The notes under the pieces were generated by a model that had not been told where the DNA came from, did no database searches, and was given only the letters and a program-made list of their open reading frames with translations. Below are positions 1 to 9,838 of a stretch of 64,000 nucleotides of DNA, one piece after another. Made by a program: the position numbers and the translations under genes. Origin of the DNA: Dyadobacter sp. CY312 (GTDB lineage: Bacteria; Bacteroidota; Bacteroidia; Cytophagales; Spirosomataceae); the NCBI RefSeq assembly GCF_021390535.1, contig NZ_JAJUXG010000003.1:372001-436000 (forward strand). Reading direction: 5' to 3'. Position 1 is the first letter of the stretch, and every line of letters begins with the position of its first letter.

Positions 1-43
1 TTGATCAGTCCGGGGATTTTTTTTATGAGGGGGATTGCCCGAT

Positions 44-397
44 CTATAAAAAAAGTTTTGCGAATTCAGGTTCAGAAAAACCTACCGAGACGGCTTTCCC
101 CGTTTCATCTTCAACAAGCGGTCTTTTAATGACCGATGTTTTTTCAGTCATGAGCTCTATTGCAGACTGAGCATCCTTTACAGCCAATTTTTCATCTTCC
201 GACAATGCTTTCCAGGTAGTACCAGCCTTGTTCACCAGCTTTTCCCAGGGAAATACTTCAATCCATTTTTCTAATTTTTCGGCGCTGATGCCTTTCTTTT
301 TATAATCGTGAAAGGTATAAGCGACACCATTTTCATCAAGCCAGGTACGGGCTTTTTTCACTGTGTTGCAATTCGGAATTCCGTATACGGTAAACAT
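44..397 (-). CDS. ArsC/Spx-like thioredoxin-fold protein
   Basis: A 117-residue protein of the arsenate reductase (ArsC)/Spx/YffB family, which has a thioredoxin-like fold. The N-terminus holds a single cysteine (C10) in the context IPNCNTVKKA, as in the family, and an arginine in KRPLVED (R92) at the position of the conserved ArsC arginine. No arsenic resistance genes are nearby, so a general reductase or YffB-like role is as likely as arsenate reduction. It starts 17 nt after the symporter gene stop and is probably co-transcribed with it. Length is normal for the family. The family call is firm; the substrate is unknown. Confidence 0.85.
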   Translation of the reverse strand: MFTVYGIPNCNTVKKARTWLDENGVAYTFHDYKKKGISAEKLEKWIEVFPWEKLVNKAGTTWKALSEDEKLAVKDAQSAIELMTEKTSVIKRPLVEDETGKAVSVGFSEPEFAKLFL

Positions 398-414
398 AAA
401 TATTAAAATACTGT

Positions 415-1812
415 TTAAGCTTCAACTATTGGTTCGGATACAATCTTGTCAGAATTCTGCATTTTTTCATCATCCAGTTCTCCTTCCCAGCGTGCAACAA
501 CGGCGGTAGCCAGACAGTTTCCTGCAACGTTCACCGTTGTTCTGGCCATATCCATCAGCTCATCGATACCCATAATAAGTAACACAGGCCACTCTGGCAT
601 ACCAAAATTGGCAATGGCACCAAGCAGGATTACCAGCGTGGCACGAGGAATACCGGCAACGCCTTTACTTGTAAGCATAAGCAAAAACACCATCGTAATC
701 TGCTGACCGACGGACATTTCTGTACCTGTTGCCTGAGCCACAAATACCGTAGCCAATGCAAGATACAGCGTGGATCCATCGAGATTGAAGCTGTAACCGG
801 TCGGCATTACAAAAGCTACGATTTGCCTTGGAACACCAAACTTTTCCATCTTTTCCATGGCTTTGGGCAAGGCTGCTTCTGAACTGGTGGTTGCAAATGC
901 AATAGATAAAGGTTCGAAAATGGTTTTGGCCAACTTAATAACCGGAATGCGTGCAATGAGTGCAACAGGTATGAAAACAACCAGGACAAAAACAATCAGC
1001 GCGCAATACAGAGTCGCAAGCAACAGCGCAAGATTTTTCAATACATCAATACCCATATGCCCTACCGTTTCCGCGATGGCAGCACCTACACCAATTGGCG
1101 CGAAAAGCATGATGATTTTGGTGAATTTGAACATTACCTCTGCCAACAGCTCTACACCAGCAACAAATTTCTCCTTTTTTACAGCAGGCAATAACGCAAG
1201 GCTGATACCAAACAAAACACTGAAAACGACGATCTGCAACACTTCTCCATGGTAGATCGACTTTGCCATGTTTTCAGGAAAAGAGTGTACAATAATGTCC
1301 TGCCAGGTTTGGTGTTTCACATCCGGCAAGGTAGCATTGAGCGAAGCAGGTGGAATAATTCCCTCGCCAGGTTTAAACCAGTTGGCAAATACCAGCCCGA
1401 TGATCAGTGCAAAGGTGGTAACAACCTCGAAATACAGCAGCGATTTCCAGCCCATTCGTCCTACTTGTTTGAGATCGGAATGGCCGGCAATACCAGTCAC
1501 CAGCGTTGCAAACAATAAAGGGGCGATCACCGTTTTGATCATCTGCAGGAATATCTGTCTCAAAAAATGGAGGTTGGTTCCCATTTCAGGAAAATCGTAA
1601 CCGATTTCGGTACCAACCAACATTGAAATCAGAATGGATGTGGTAAGATTTCTTTTGATGAAAGCGTAAATTAACAAGCCCGTCAGAGCAAGCCAGCGAA
1701 GCGCCAATAGAAATTCGGGTGAGAACGATATGATATTATACGCATTAAGAACCGTAGCGATGGCGGCAACACTTATCAGGGCGATATTAACAATAGTAAT
1801 TTTGCTCTTCAT
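415..1812 (-). CDS. Dicarboxylate/amino acid:cation symporter (DAACS family)
   Basis: A 465-residue integral membrane protein of the GltP/DctA sodium:dicarboxylate symporter family, which imports glutamate, aspartate or C4-dicarboxylates with Na+ or H+. Many hydrophobic segments are visible, together with the family motifs: the serine-rich re-entrant loop AFATTSSEAALP and the transport core segments PTGYSFNLDGSTLY and GIDELMDMARTTVNVAGN. The N-terminus carries two extra hydrophobic segments before the usual start of the family. The ArsC-like gene follows after 17 nt. The exact substrate cannot be assigned from sequence alone. Confidence 0.93.
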   Translation of the reverse strand: MKSKITIVNIALISVAAIATVLNAYNIISFSPEFLLALRWLALTGLLIYAFIKRNLTTSILISMLVGTEIGYDFPEMGTNLHFLRQIFLQMIKTVIAPLLFATLVTGIAGHSDLKQVGRMGWKSLLYFEVVTTFALIIGLVFANWFKPGEGIIPPASLNATLPDVKHQTWQDIIVHSFPENMAKSIYHGEVLQIVVFSVLFGISLALLPAVKKEKFVAGVELLAEVMFKFTKIIMLFAPIGVGAAIAETVGHMGIDVLKNLALLLATLYCALIVFVLVVFIPVALIARIPVIKLAKTIFEPLSIAFATTSSEAALPKAMEKMEKFGVPRQIVAFVMPTGYSFNLDGSTLYLALATVFVAQATGTEMSVGQQITMVFLLMLTSKGVAGIPRATLVILLGAIANFGMPEWPVLLIMGIDELMDMARTTVNVAGNCLATAVVARWEGELDDEKMQNSDKIVSEPIVEA

Positions 1813-2190
1813 ACAGAAAATTTGGTGTAAGGAAACGCTATATAACAGTAAACTTATAAAAAATCAATTTAAGGAACATTCATTTAATAAATGCATTTCG
1901 CACAAATATCAAAACTTATATGAGGTATAGAACGATATAGTTTATAGTTTGTACTATTCCCCATTCTGTTTAAGAAATAATCAATCGTTTTCCCTGAGTA
2001 ATGCTCATGAAAATTAAATTCTGTTCTGTCACTGGTAACATCCCACAGGAATGACTGGCATAGTATTTGAGTTTCATGATCAATATTAAACAATCATTAC
2101 ATTTTGGGAGCGCGGTAATTATGATGCATAATCGGATTATATTACCTCTTTCAAAAATTCACCTCTGTTTTTCACCTTATTCCTTCAATC
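1813..2190. other. Divergent intergenic region
   Basis: A 378-nt AT-rich gap between the divergent symporter and uspA genes. It must contain both promoters. I could not find a clean TAnnTTTG box for either gene. A 69-codon minus-strand reading frame lies here but has no recognisable features and is not called. No RNA gene or strong hairpin is visible. Confidence 0.5.
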
Positions 2191-3042
2191 ATGAAACGTA
2201 TACTCATTCCCATAGACTTCTCAGAAAATGCTGACCGCGCTCTTGCTGCCGCCAAAATAATGGCAGACAAACAGTCAACCGAACTTCTGATCCTGCATGC
2301 TTACCAGCCATACATAGCGGATGTTAATGTGATGTCGGGTAGTGTACTGCCCGGAATTGGCTCTCCGGACTTCCTCTCCATGTCGATGGAGTTGGAAGAT
2401 GAGTTCCGCAAACGATTGGAAAGCTATTCCGAAAACCTTACAGAAGAAGGTTTTCATGTTACAACGCTATGGTCTGCCGGTGGCGTACAATCCGCCGTGG
2501 AAGATGCGATTAAAGAGCATAATCCTGACCTGGTTGTAATGGGGAGAACGGGCACAGGTGGCTTCCTCGATAAACTGATCGGAAGTTCGGCAACCAGTAT
2601 CGCACTGCATTCACCTTGCCCGGTTATGATCATTCCACCTCAGGTCGCCCCTAAAAAGTTCTCGAATGTCGTGTATGCAACACAGTTTGAATACGATGAA
2701 AATGATATTCTGCGGGAAGTTTTCGTAATGATGAATCACCTTGGAAGCCGTCTTCGGCTACTTAAAATACATGCAGATACACAGCCGGACATACAACCAG
2801 ACAACCAGTACATTAAGCAAATAAAAACTGAGTTTGCTATTACAGATGAAGATATTGTCATCCGCAAGGCGCGTTATGTGCTCGATGGTATTGAAGAATA
2901 TTGCGACGAAACAAACGCGGACTTATTGATAATGTCGTCAAGAGAACGTTCCTTTATTGAGGAATTCCTTATTAATCCAAGCATTACCAAAAAACTGGTG
3001 ATTGATACGCACGTTCCTTTACTTGTATTTCATCTTAAGTAG
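2191..3042 (+). CDS. Universal stress protein, tandem UspA domains
   Basis: A 283-residue cytoplasmic protein made of two UspA domains, roughly residues 1-147 and 155-283. The first domain has the ATP-binding pattern G-2X-G-9X-G-S/T, visible as GRTGTGG followed by LIGSSAT. The second domain keeps the fold pattern but lacks this motif, which is common in tandem Usp proteins. The role is general stress response, with nucleotide binding likely in the first half. The corA-like gene begins 9 nt downstream, so the two are probably one transcription unit. Confidence 0.92.
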   Translation: MKRILIPIDFSENADRALAAAKIMADKQSTELLILHAYQPYIADVNVMSGSVLPGIGSPDFLSMSMELEDEFRKRLESYSENLTEEGFHVTTLWSAGGVQSAVEDAIKEHNPDLVVMGRTGTGGFLDKLIGSSATSIALHSPCPVMIIPPQVAPKKFSNVVYATQFEYDENDILREVFVMMNHLGSRLRLLKIHADTQPDIQPDNQYIKQIKTEFAITDEDIVIRKARYVLDGIEEYCDETNADLLIMSSRERSFIEEFLINPSITKKLVIDTHVPLLVFHLK

Positions 3043-3051
3043 TAATGCCAA

Positions 3052-4182
3052 TTGGAGACAACTGACACCATAGAACATTTGAAACCAAACGATTCCCCGG
3101 GAAAAAGTCCGAAGAGTAAGCGTTACAAGCGTCACAATCTGATGACTTCGCCGGGAACGCTGGTATACATAGGTCCGGAAACTGAGTTAAAAACAAGGAT
3201 TAAAAAAATCCAGTATAACGACAAAGTATTCTCGGAAACAAATGTGAAATCACTGAGCGACTGCTTGCCGGATGCCAATACCGAAGGACAGATCACCTGG
3301 CTGGATGTGGACGGTATTCATGAAACCCCTTTGATTGAGAAACTCGGATCGCTATTTCAGCTTCATCCGTTGTTACTTGAGGACGTTGTTAATACGGAAC
3401 ACAAGCCCAAACTTGAGTTGTACGATACGGGGCACTTGTTTCTTACCCTGAAAATGTTGCATATAGAAAGCAATTCGCCTCTAACCATTTCGGCCGAGCA
3501 CGTCAGCTTTGTTCTGGGCGAAAAATATCTCATTTCCTTTCAGGAGGAGCTTACCAATGATATTTTCACACCAGTATTGAGCAGATTGCAGGCATCAGTT
3601 GGCAAAACCCGTAAGAATGGAGCCGACTACCTGATGTTTGCGCTCATGGATGTGGTTGTAGACAATTACTTCATCATTCTGGAACAGCTCGGCGACCAGC
3701 TCGAACTTGTGGAAGATCAGGTGATAAGGGGCACCAAACACCTTTCGCTTGCGGATTTGTATGCTTTGAAGAGAGAGCTAACGCTTGTGAGAAGGATTAT
3801 CTGGCCACTACGCGATATTATTAATCAGCTGATCAGAGAGGACAACCCGCTGGTGAGTAAAAGATCCATTCCTTACTACCGTGACCTGTACGACCACGTA
3901 ATGCAGGTGATCGACACCGTTGATTCATACCGTGAATTACTGGCCAGTCTTGCAGACGTGCACCTGTCTACCATCAGCAACAGAATGAATGCGGTGATGA
4001 AAACGCTGACTATCTTTTCAGCCATATTCATGCCACTTACTTTTATTGTTGGGGTATATGGAATGAACTTTGAAAACATGCCCGAGCTGAAACTCCATAA
4101 CGGCTACTACTATACCTGGGCGCTTATGTTGGTCGTCACGATCGGAATGGTATTTTACTTTAAATGGAAAAGGTGGTTTTAA
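3052..4182 (+). CDS. corA: CorA family magnesium/divalent cation transporter
   Basis: A 376-residue protein with the CorA layout: a long soluble N-terminal domain, a helical stalk, and two C-terminal membrane segments (about residues 318-338 and 350-370). The signature GMN motif is present in VYGMNFENMPEL at the end of the first membrane helix. The family mediates Mg2+ (also Co2+ or Ni2+) uptake as a pentamer. The start is a TTG at 3052, the first possible start after an in-frame TAA at 3043; a nearby ATG at 3045 is in another frame and closes quickly. A start at a later residue cannot be excluded. Confidence 0.93.
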   Translation: METTDTIEHLKPNDSPGKSPKSKRYKRHNLMTSPGTLVYIGPETELKTRIKKIQYNDKVFSETNVKSLSDCLPDANTEGQITWLDVDGIHETPLIEKLGSLFQLHPLLLEDVVNTEHKPKLELYDTGHLFLTLKMLHIESNSPLTISAEHVSFVLGEKYLISFQEELTNDIFTPVLSRLQASVGKTRKNGADYLMFALMDVVVDNYFIILEQLGDQLELVEDQVIRGTKHLSLADLYALKRELTLVRRIIWPLRDIINQLIREDNPLVSKRSIPYYRDLYDHVMQVIDTVDSYRELLASLADVHLSTISNRMNAVMKTLTIFSAIFMPLTFIVGVYGMNFENMPELKLHNGYYYTWALMLVVTIGMVFYFKWKRWF

Positions 4183-4203
4183 GAAATCTTCATTTTGTTA
4201 CTA

Positions 4204-4251
4204 AAAACAGAATAGCTCCTTACCCAAACCGGCAAGGAGCTATTCTGTTTT
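4204..4251. terminator. Bidirectional intrinsic terminator
   Basis: A perfect 18-bp inverted repeat, 4204-4221 and 4234-4251, with a 12-nt loop. It begins with AAAA and ends with TTTT, so it can terminate both strands. It lies between the convergent corA and pgl genes. Confidence 0.93.
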
Positions 4252-4268
4252 AACAAATTATGTCTTTC

Positions 4269-4994
4269 CTATTTCGAAAGCAACGCCGCAGCAGCTTCAT
4301 CCACAAACCAATGAAGCTCTCCTTTTGCGGGATTAATGATCTGAGAAGGAAATTTATCCAGATTGGTTTCACCTTCGAGCACACTCTTCAAAGTATCCGC
4401 TTTGCCCGCACCTGCCGCCATAAAGGCAACATACTTCGCAGCATTTACAACCGGAGCTGTAAGCGTGATCCGATACATATCCTGAGCTGGCAAAAAGAAG
4501 GCCGTTGCCCATACATTTTGCTCATGGACAACATCTGTCCCCGGGAATAATGACAAGGTATGGCCGTCATCTCCCATTCCCAGAAGTACGAAATCAAAGG
4601 TTACCTCAGCATCTCCAAAGTAGGTTTTTAATACTTTTTCATATTCAGCCGCTGATTCCCCCGGACCAATATCCGTGCGCATGACATGGATGTTACTTGC
4701 CGGAACATTCACTTTATCCAAAAGTTCTTCGTAGCACATCCGGGCATTGTTCCTGTCGTCTTCAAAAGGAACGGCTCTTTCATCACCCCAGAAAAAGTGA
4801 ACCTTCTGCCAATCGATACTTTCACTATAAGGAGCAGAAGCCAACAGCGCGTAAAGTGCTTTGGGTGTACTGCCTCCTGACAAAACAAAAGTAAAACGAT
4901 CTTGTTTCGTCAAAACTTCCCTGATCAGTTCCGCAATGCGAATGGCCAGTTCCTGACTTAGATCTGCTGTATTTTTTGCTATGTGAATTTGCAT
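4269..4994 (-). CDS. pgl: 6-phosphogluconolactonase (DevB type)
   Basis: A 241-residue cytoplasmic enzyme of the DevB/NagB-like fold that hydrolyses 6-phosphogluconolactone to 6-phosphogluconate, the second step of the oxidative pentose phosphate pathway. Family motifs are FVLSGGSTPKALY near the N-terminus, HFFWGDERAVP in the middle, and LLGMGDDGHTLSLFP. The start chosen is the ATG at 4994 (MQIHIAKN), 4 nt past the zwf stop; a longer frame from 5045 would overlap zwf by 47 nt and adds nothing like the family. Third gene of the gnd-zwf-pgl operon. Confidence 0.95.
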   Translation of the reverse strand: MQIHIAKNTADLSQELAIRIAELIREVLTKQDRFTFVLSGGSTPKALYALLASAPYSESIDWQKVHFFWGDERAVPFEDDRNNARMCYEELLDKVNVPASNIHVMRTDIGPGESAAEYEKVLKTYFGDAEVTFDFVLLGMGDDGHTLSLFPGTDVVHEQNVWATAFFLPAQDMYRITLTAPVVNAAKYVAFMAAGAGKADTLKSVLEGETNLDKFPSQIINPAKGELHWFVDEAAAALLSK

Positions 4995-4998
4995 GAAA

Positions 4999-6516
4999 CT
5001 AGTCGTGTGGTGGGAAATTGATCCAGGTATGACCATCACGGCCAATCAGCGCGTCAGCTTCGTCAGGTCCCCATGAATCCGGAGCGTAGTTAGGGAAGTC
5101 TACCGGTGTACGGTTTTCCCATGTTTCCAGAATCGGCATGATTACCTTCCAGGCTGCATCCACCTGATCGCCACGCATAAACAACGTAGCATCACCTTCC
5201 ATTACATCCAGCAGCAACGTTTCGTATGCTTCCGGCAAATGTTCTCCTGCTACTTTATCGTAATCAAAAGTCATATCTACCGGATCCAGATCCATCGTTT
5301 GACCTGGTCTCTTCGACTGGAAACGAATGCTGATGTCCATATTCGGCTGAATACTGATCGTCAACCTGTTGGACCTCCATGTTTCCGTAGCCTCAGCAGG
5401 GAACGCATAATGCGGCGCCTGCTTGAATTCCAGAGTGATATGTGTCGCCTTTTCATTCAGGTATTTTCCGGTACGAACATAAAAAGGAACTCCCTGCCAG
5501 CGCCAGTTGTCGATGTAGAATTTGGCAGCTGCAAAAGTATCAATCGTCGATTTGGGATTAACACCCTCCTCTTCGCGATATCCTACCACCTGCTGACCTT
5601 TTTTCCAGCCCTTGGAATACTGACCACGCACGGCGTAATCGTGCACCTGATCTTTCCCAATACGACGTATCGCATTCAGAACATCTACCTTTTTATTTCT
5701 AATTTCGTTGGCATCAAAAGAGACCGGAGGCTCCATGGCTACCATACAAAGAATCTGAAGAATATGGTTTTGAACCATGTCGCGCAATGCACCCGAGCGT
5801 TCAAAATACCCGCCACGGCCTTCAAGCCCTACGCTTTCAGCAGCAGTGATCTGTACGTGATCAATGTAATGACGGTTCCACAAAGGTTCAAAAAGTGCAT
5901 TGGCAAAACGCAAAGCAAGAATATTCTGAACCGTTTCTTTACCCAGATAATGGTCAATACGGAATATCTGCTCTTCTGTAAACATGCCTGCAAGCAACTC
6001 ATTCAGCTCGTGTGCACTTTTCAGGTCGTGACCGAATGGTTTTTCAACTACAATACGCGTGCTGCTTTTATCTGAGCAAATTTTCAGAGCGCCAAGTTTC
6101 TGGGCTATGGATGGCACCAGCTGAGGAGCTACTGCCAGATAAAAAATGACGTTAGGGTGAACACCCCACTCTTCCTCTTTTTGCTTTACCACATCCGTGA
6201 TCAAATGGTAAGCTTCGGCATTGTCTCCGTCCATCTGCAGATACGAAACATGCTCGGCAAACTCAGACCAATGCTGATTTTCCTGATCTTTCCTGCGGGA
6301 AAAACGGGATACACCATCCAGCAAATGGGTGTGGTAAGCTTCATTGGAATATGGACTCCTTCCGATACCTGCAATTGCAAATTTCTCAGGCATCCAGTTG
6401 TCCAGGAATAAGTTGTATAACGCAGGAGTAAGTTTTCTATAATTCAAGTCCCCGCTCCCTCCAAAAATGAAAAGTAACGATGCAGGGGGACGCTTATTGG
6501 TTTGCATAAATTTCAA
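4999..6516 (-). CDS. zwf: Glucose-6-phosphate 1-dehydrogenase
   Basis: A 505-residue enzyme oxidising glucose 6-phosphate to 6-phosphogluconolactone with reduction of NAD(P)+. The N-terminus has the Rossmann motif [11 protein letters not shown], and the active-site signature RIDHYLGKE is intact. Other conserved blocks are EKPFGHDL and [11 protein letters not shown]. Length matches the family (about 490-510). An alternative ATG nine nucleotides inside (6507) is equally plausible. It lies 3 nt after gnd and 4 nt before pgl, a tight operon in which all three enzymes act in sequence. Confidence 0.97.
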   Translation of the reverse strand: MKFMQTNKRPPASLLFIFGGSGDLNYRKLTPALYNLFLDNWMPEKFAIAGIGRSPYSNEAYHTHLLDGVSRFSRRKDQENQHWSEFAEHVSYLQMDGDNAEAYHLITDVVKQKEEEWGVHPNVIFYLAVAPQLVPSIAQKLGALKICSDKSSTRIVVEKPFGHDLKSAHELNELLAGMFTEEQIFRIDHYLGKETVQNILALRFANALFEPLWNRHYIDHVQITAAESVGLEGRGGYFERSGALRDMVQNHILQILCMVAMEPPVSFDANEIRNKKVDVLNAIRRIGKDQVHDYAVRGQYSKGWKKGQQVVGYREEEGVNPKSTIDTFAAAKFYIDNWRWQGVPFYVRTGKYLNEKATHITLEFKQAPHYAFPAEATETWRSNRLTISIQPNMDISIRFQSKRPGQTMDLDPVDMTFDYDKVAGEHLPEAYETLLLDVMEGDATLFMRGDQVDAAWKVIMPILETWENRTPVDFPNYAPDSWGPDEADALIGRDGHTWINFPPHD

Positions 6517-6519
6517 TAT

Positions 6520-7935
6520 TTAATTTTGACCCCATTCCGTATGAAATGTACCCGGGATGTCGGTACGTTGATAAGTATGAGCACCGAAGTAATCGCGTTG
6601 CGCCTGAATCAGGTTTGTAGGCATGCGCTCGCTTCTGAAAGCATCAAAGTAAGCCAGTGACGACATCAAAGCACCTGCCGGTACGCCTTCTTTCGCTGCC
6701 AAAGAAACCACTTCGCGTGTGTTACCAACAACAGATTTAACCACAGCGGCCACATCTTCGTTCAGCAGGATATTGGATAAATCCGCATTTTTAGCATACG
6801 CCTTAGAGAATACTTCAAGCAACAGCGAACGGATGATGCAACCACCTCTCCAGACACTTACCACTTTCGGCAATGGAATATCCATGTTCAAGTCCTTGGA
6901 AGCCTGGAAAAGCATCGCCAATCCTTGCGCATAACTCAAAATGGTAGCAAAATATAGAGCATCGTGTACTTTCGCGATAAGCTCCTCTTCCGACAAATTC
7001 GCACTCGAATCAGTATCCGGATACAATGCAGCAGCCTGAACTCTTTCGTCTTTGTAACCAGACAAAGTACGCATCGCAACCGCGGTATCAATCACCGGAA
7101 CAGCTACCGGAAGCTCCATGGAATCCTGTGAAGTCCATTTTCCGGTACCTTTTGATCCTGCTTTGTCAGATATCACATCCACAAGATGTGCATCCGTTTT
7201 ATCATCTTTTTGCAGGAATATATCTGCGGTGATTTCAATCAGGAACGATTGCATCAAACCTTCATTCCAGGTTTTGAAAGTCTCGTGCAGTTTTTCGTTG
7301 CTCAGTCCGCCCTTCTTCAAAATAGCGTAAGACTCACTGATCAGCTGCATAATGGCGTATTCGATACCATTATGAACCATTTTCACGTAATGACCTGCGC
7401 CACCTTTTCCCAGATAATCCACACAAGGAACACCACCTACTTTCGCAGCGATGGATTCCAATATGGGTTTAATGTGTCCGTATGCTTCCACATTGCCACC
7501 AGGCATCATACTCGGGCCTGTACGCGCTCCCTGCTCACCGCCGGAAACACCCATGCCCATGAAGTTGATACCTGTTTCTTTCAGATATTCAACCCTGCGT
7601 AACGTATCTGTATAATGTGAATTACCTCCATCTATTACAACGTCTCCTTTTTCCAGCAACGGTAAAAGTGAAGCGATAACATCATCAACCGGCTGACCAG
7701 CTGGTACAAGCATCATCAGCTTGCGGGGTGTTTTTAAATTCTGAACCATTTCTTCAAGATCCGGAACACCCTTCACTGTTGTTCCTGCCGTAGCAGCAGT
7801 TTCCAATGCCGTCGTTTTTGCTTCATCTTTATCAAAACCGATAACAGAAAAGCCGTGATCTGCGACGTTAAGCAACAAGTTTCTACCCATTACTCCAAGT
7901 CCGATCATCCCAAAATCGAATAAGTTATTTGACAT
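6520..7935 (-). CDS. gnd: 6-phosphogluconate dehydrogenase (decarboxylating)
   Basis: A 471-residue enzyme converting 6-phosphogluconate to ribulose 5-phosphate and CO2 with NADP+ reduction. The N-terminal nucleotide-binding motif GLGVMGRNLLLN, the VIDGGNSHYTDT block and the KMVHNGIEYA catalytic region are all visible. The length is that of the long dimeric bacterial form. First gene of the gnd-zwf-pgl operon. On its coding strand a near-consensus box TAATATTG lies about 30-40 nt upstream of the ATG and may be the promoter. Confidence 0.97.
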   Translation of the reverse strand: MSNNLFDFGMIGLGVMGRNLLLNVADHGFSVIGFDKDEAKTTALETAATAGTTVKGVPDLEEMVQNLKTPRKLMMLVPAGQPVDDVIASLLPLLEKGDVVIDGGNSHYTDTLRRVEYLKETGINFMGMGVSGGEQGARTGPSMMPGGNVEAYGHIKPILESIAAKVGGVPCVDYLGKGGAGHYVKMVHNGIEYAIMQLISESYAILKKGGLSNEKLHETFKTWNEGLMQSFLIEITADIFLQKDDKTDAHLVDVISDKAGSKGTGKWTSQDSMELPVAVPVIDTAVAMRTLSGYKDERVQAAALYPDTDSSANLSEEELIAKVHDALYFATILSYAQGLAMLFQASKDLNMDIPLPKVVSVWRGGCIIRSLLLEVFSKAYAKNADLSNILLNEDVAAVVKSVVGNTREVVSLAAKEGVPAGALMSSLAYFDAFRSERMPTNLIQAQRDYFGAHTYQRTDIPGTFHTEWGQN

Positions 7936-8316
7936 AAATTATTTCTATATAGTACAATTAGGTGCAATATTAGCCCTTTTGAAAAGGAATATACGCTCAA
8001 ATGAGCTTTAAAAATAAAATCCAAACAGATGACCTGAATTTAACAAACAACAAAAAACGCCGCAACTAAGATCAGATACGACGTTTTTTTCGAATATTAA
8101 AAATAAATAAGTTATTCATATACTTAATAATCAATAAATTAAATCACTTCTTTTTCATTTCATCCCTACACACCCCTCTCTGCTAAGCTAGTAAACCTAT
8201 ATACAAAGAAACAGCCTGAATGATTAACTGCAAAATTATATTTACCCGGTATTCACGGCAAGCGTTGAATATTAACAGAAAATAACCGTTAAGAAGGTAA
8301 CAATGAAAACTCACTA
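7936..8316. other. Divergent intergenic region with a hairpin
   Basis: A 381-nt AT-rich region between gnd (minus) and the 131-residue gene (plus). It holds a hairpin at 8052-8089: AAAAAACG, an unpaired c and CG pair with CG, an unpaired a and CGTTTTTT, around a 16-nt loop. Flanked by A and T runs, it resembles a terminator, yet neither neighbouring gene is transcribed towards it. No gene is visible. Confidence 0.5.
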
Positions 8317-8712
8317 ATGCGCTTTACCAAATCAGATCGGAGAAATATCGGCCAAATCATTATACTTCTTGGTGTTATGTTTTCGCTGGCTCCGTGTGCG
8401 GTAAAGATTTCCATCTTTGATGCGCTGGATATTGCGTACAATCAGCCTTTAAATAAAAGTAAAACTGCGTTGCCAGCCAGCACGGCATGTCCTTCCCTTC
8501 TTGCGTCCGACTTAAAAATCGAGACCAATGTGCTTGCCGGGAAGCGTGAATCCCGAAAAGTATGGCATGTTAAAAATCGGGATCAACGCTTTTTACTCCC
8601 CATTATCGCTTCCAAAAAGGCCGGCTATTCCAGCCTTACTTCCGGCAACAGCCCACCCATGTATATTTTATATAAACGCTTCAAATCGGATTTGTCATCA
8701 TCTGTTGTGTGA
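8317..8712 (+). CDS. Small conserved hypothetical membrane/exported protein
   Basis: A 131-residue protein with one hydrophobic segment near the N-terminus (about residues 12-27) that could be a signal anchor. It is followed by APCAVK and the segment ISIFDALDIAYNQPLNKSKT. I recall similar SPCxVK...PLNKSKT proteins of unknown function in Bacteroidota, but this is memory rather than a search. The C-terminal half is basic and weakly conserved-looking. It lies 41 nt upstream of the DoxD-DoxA gene and may be co-transcribed. No function can be assigned. Confidence 0.55.
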   Translation: MRFTKSDRRNIGQIIILLGVMFSLAPCAVKISIFDALDIAYNQPLNKSKTALPASTACPSLLASDLKIETNVLAGKRESRKVWHVKNRDQRFLLPIIASKKAGYSSLTSGNSPPMYILYKRFKSDLSSSVV

Positions 8713-8753
8713 CATAAATTCTGTTTTACAAGCCGTTTATAAATATACTTTTA

Positions 8754-9770
8754 ATGAAAATCTCTTATATCTCCCGACCGTACAGCACGGACGGTCTTTT
8801 TGCACTTTCTATCCGGCTGGTAGTCGGGTGGACTTATTTCTCTGCATTTTGGCGCAGACTGGTTTTAGAAAACAAACTGATACCCGATGAGCCGGGTTAC
8901 ATAGGCGAAAAATTCAATCACTTCCTTCCAAATGCCCTGGGAATTAAACCGCTGATAGAATACCTGGTTACGCATCCGGAAGCACTTTGGTGGGCCATGG
9001 TCATTTTTACCATTGTTGAAGGTTTCGTAGGGCTTTTTATGATACTCGGGCTATTTACCCGCCTTATGAGTGTGGGTGTTTTTGCATTGGCCATGGGAAT
9101 CTTGCTGGGTTCAGGCTGGCTGGGTACCACTTGCCTGGACGAGTGGCAAATTGGTATTCTCGGAATTGCTTCCGGTTTCACATTGTTTTTAAGCGGCAGC
9201 AGCATTTACTCGCTCGACAATTTTTTCGTCCAAAAAGACTTCCCATTTACCCGATCTCGTTGGTTTCCCTGGCTTGGGTCAGGTTCATTACCAGTAAAAG
9301 ACTTAAAGCCATTTGTACTTTGGGGTTCGGCTTTCATTTTTTTAATGACCTTGTTTACCAACCAGTATTTTCACGGAGGAGTTGTAGGTACGCTTCATAA
9401 CAAATCGATCAAACCTTTGATAGAAATTAAGGACGTCAGTCTCCTTAACAATTCCTTACAATTTGAGGTATACCGAACCGAAGGCGTAGATGTATATGGT
9501 TCTTTTCTGATTGGCATCAAACTTAGTGATGTAACCGGAAAAACCGTTTTTGAAATGAATGGCGAGGATCTTGCCAGGTTATCACCCGCTCAGATATCCA
9601 ATAAATATGTGACTAAGATTAAACCAGGAAAACACAGTCTTGTAATTCCATTGGGTGCCAAAGGCGTTATAAACCTTGACCTGAAAAATGACGGCATCTC
9701 TGATAATGCCACTTACCTCCTCACGCTAACTGACATAAGCGGAGCAGAGTGGAAAGAAAAAGTAAACTAA
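8754..9770 (+). CDS. DoxD-DoxA fusion (thiosulfate:quinone oxidoreductase small-subunit type)
   Basis: A 338-residue membrane protein. Residues about 15-180 form a DoxX/DoxD-like bundle with several membrane helices (for example FTIVEGFVGLFMILGLFTRL). A further membrane helix near 190-205 is followed by a mostly soluble C-terminal part (205-338) resembling DoxA. In Acidianus the DoxD and DoxA subunits form thiosulfate:quinone oxidoreductase; in Bacteroidota the fused form is common and its substrate is not established. The DsrE-like gene 68 nt downstream fits a sulfur-related role. The start at 8754 follows an AT-rich leader without a clear Shine-Dalgarno. Confidence 0.8.
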   Translation: MKISYISRPYSTDGLFALSIRLVVGWTYFSAFWRRLVLENKLIPDEPGYIGEKFNHFLPNALGIKPLIEYLVTHPEALWWAMVIFTIVEGFVGLFMILGLFTRLMSVGVFALAMGILLGSGWLGTTCLDEWQIGILGIASGFTLFLSGSSIYSLDNFFVQKDFPFTRSRWFPWLGSGSLPVKDLKPFVLWGSAFIFLMTLFTNQYFHGGVVGTLHNKSIKPLIEIKDVSLLNNSLQFEVYRTEGVDVYGSFLIGIKLSDVTGKTVFEMNGEDLARLSPAQISNKYVTKIKPGKHSLVIPLGAKGVINLDLKNDGISDNATYLLTLTDISGAEWKEKVN

Positions 9771-9838
9771 ATTCCTCCGCTTTATCAGTCGTATTTACCA
9801 TAGATAAAGCGGATTAATTTTACCTCAAAAGATCAACC

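Noticed and set aside
1884..2093. 69-codon minus-strand frame upstream of the symporter
   Set aside because: No family resemblance and located in an AT-rich promoter region; likely chance.
5239..6075. 278-codon frame on the plus strand inside zwf
   Set aside because: Antisense to a clear enzyme gene; composition follows the complementary codons.
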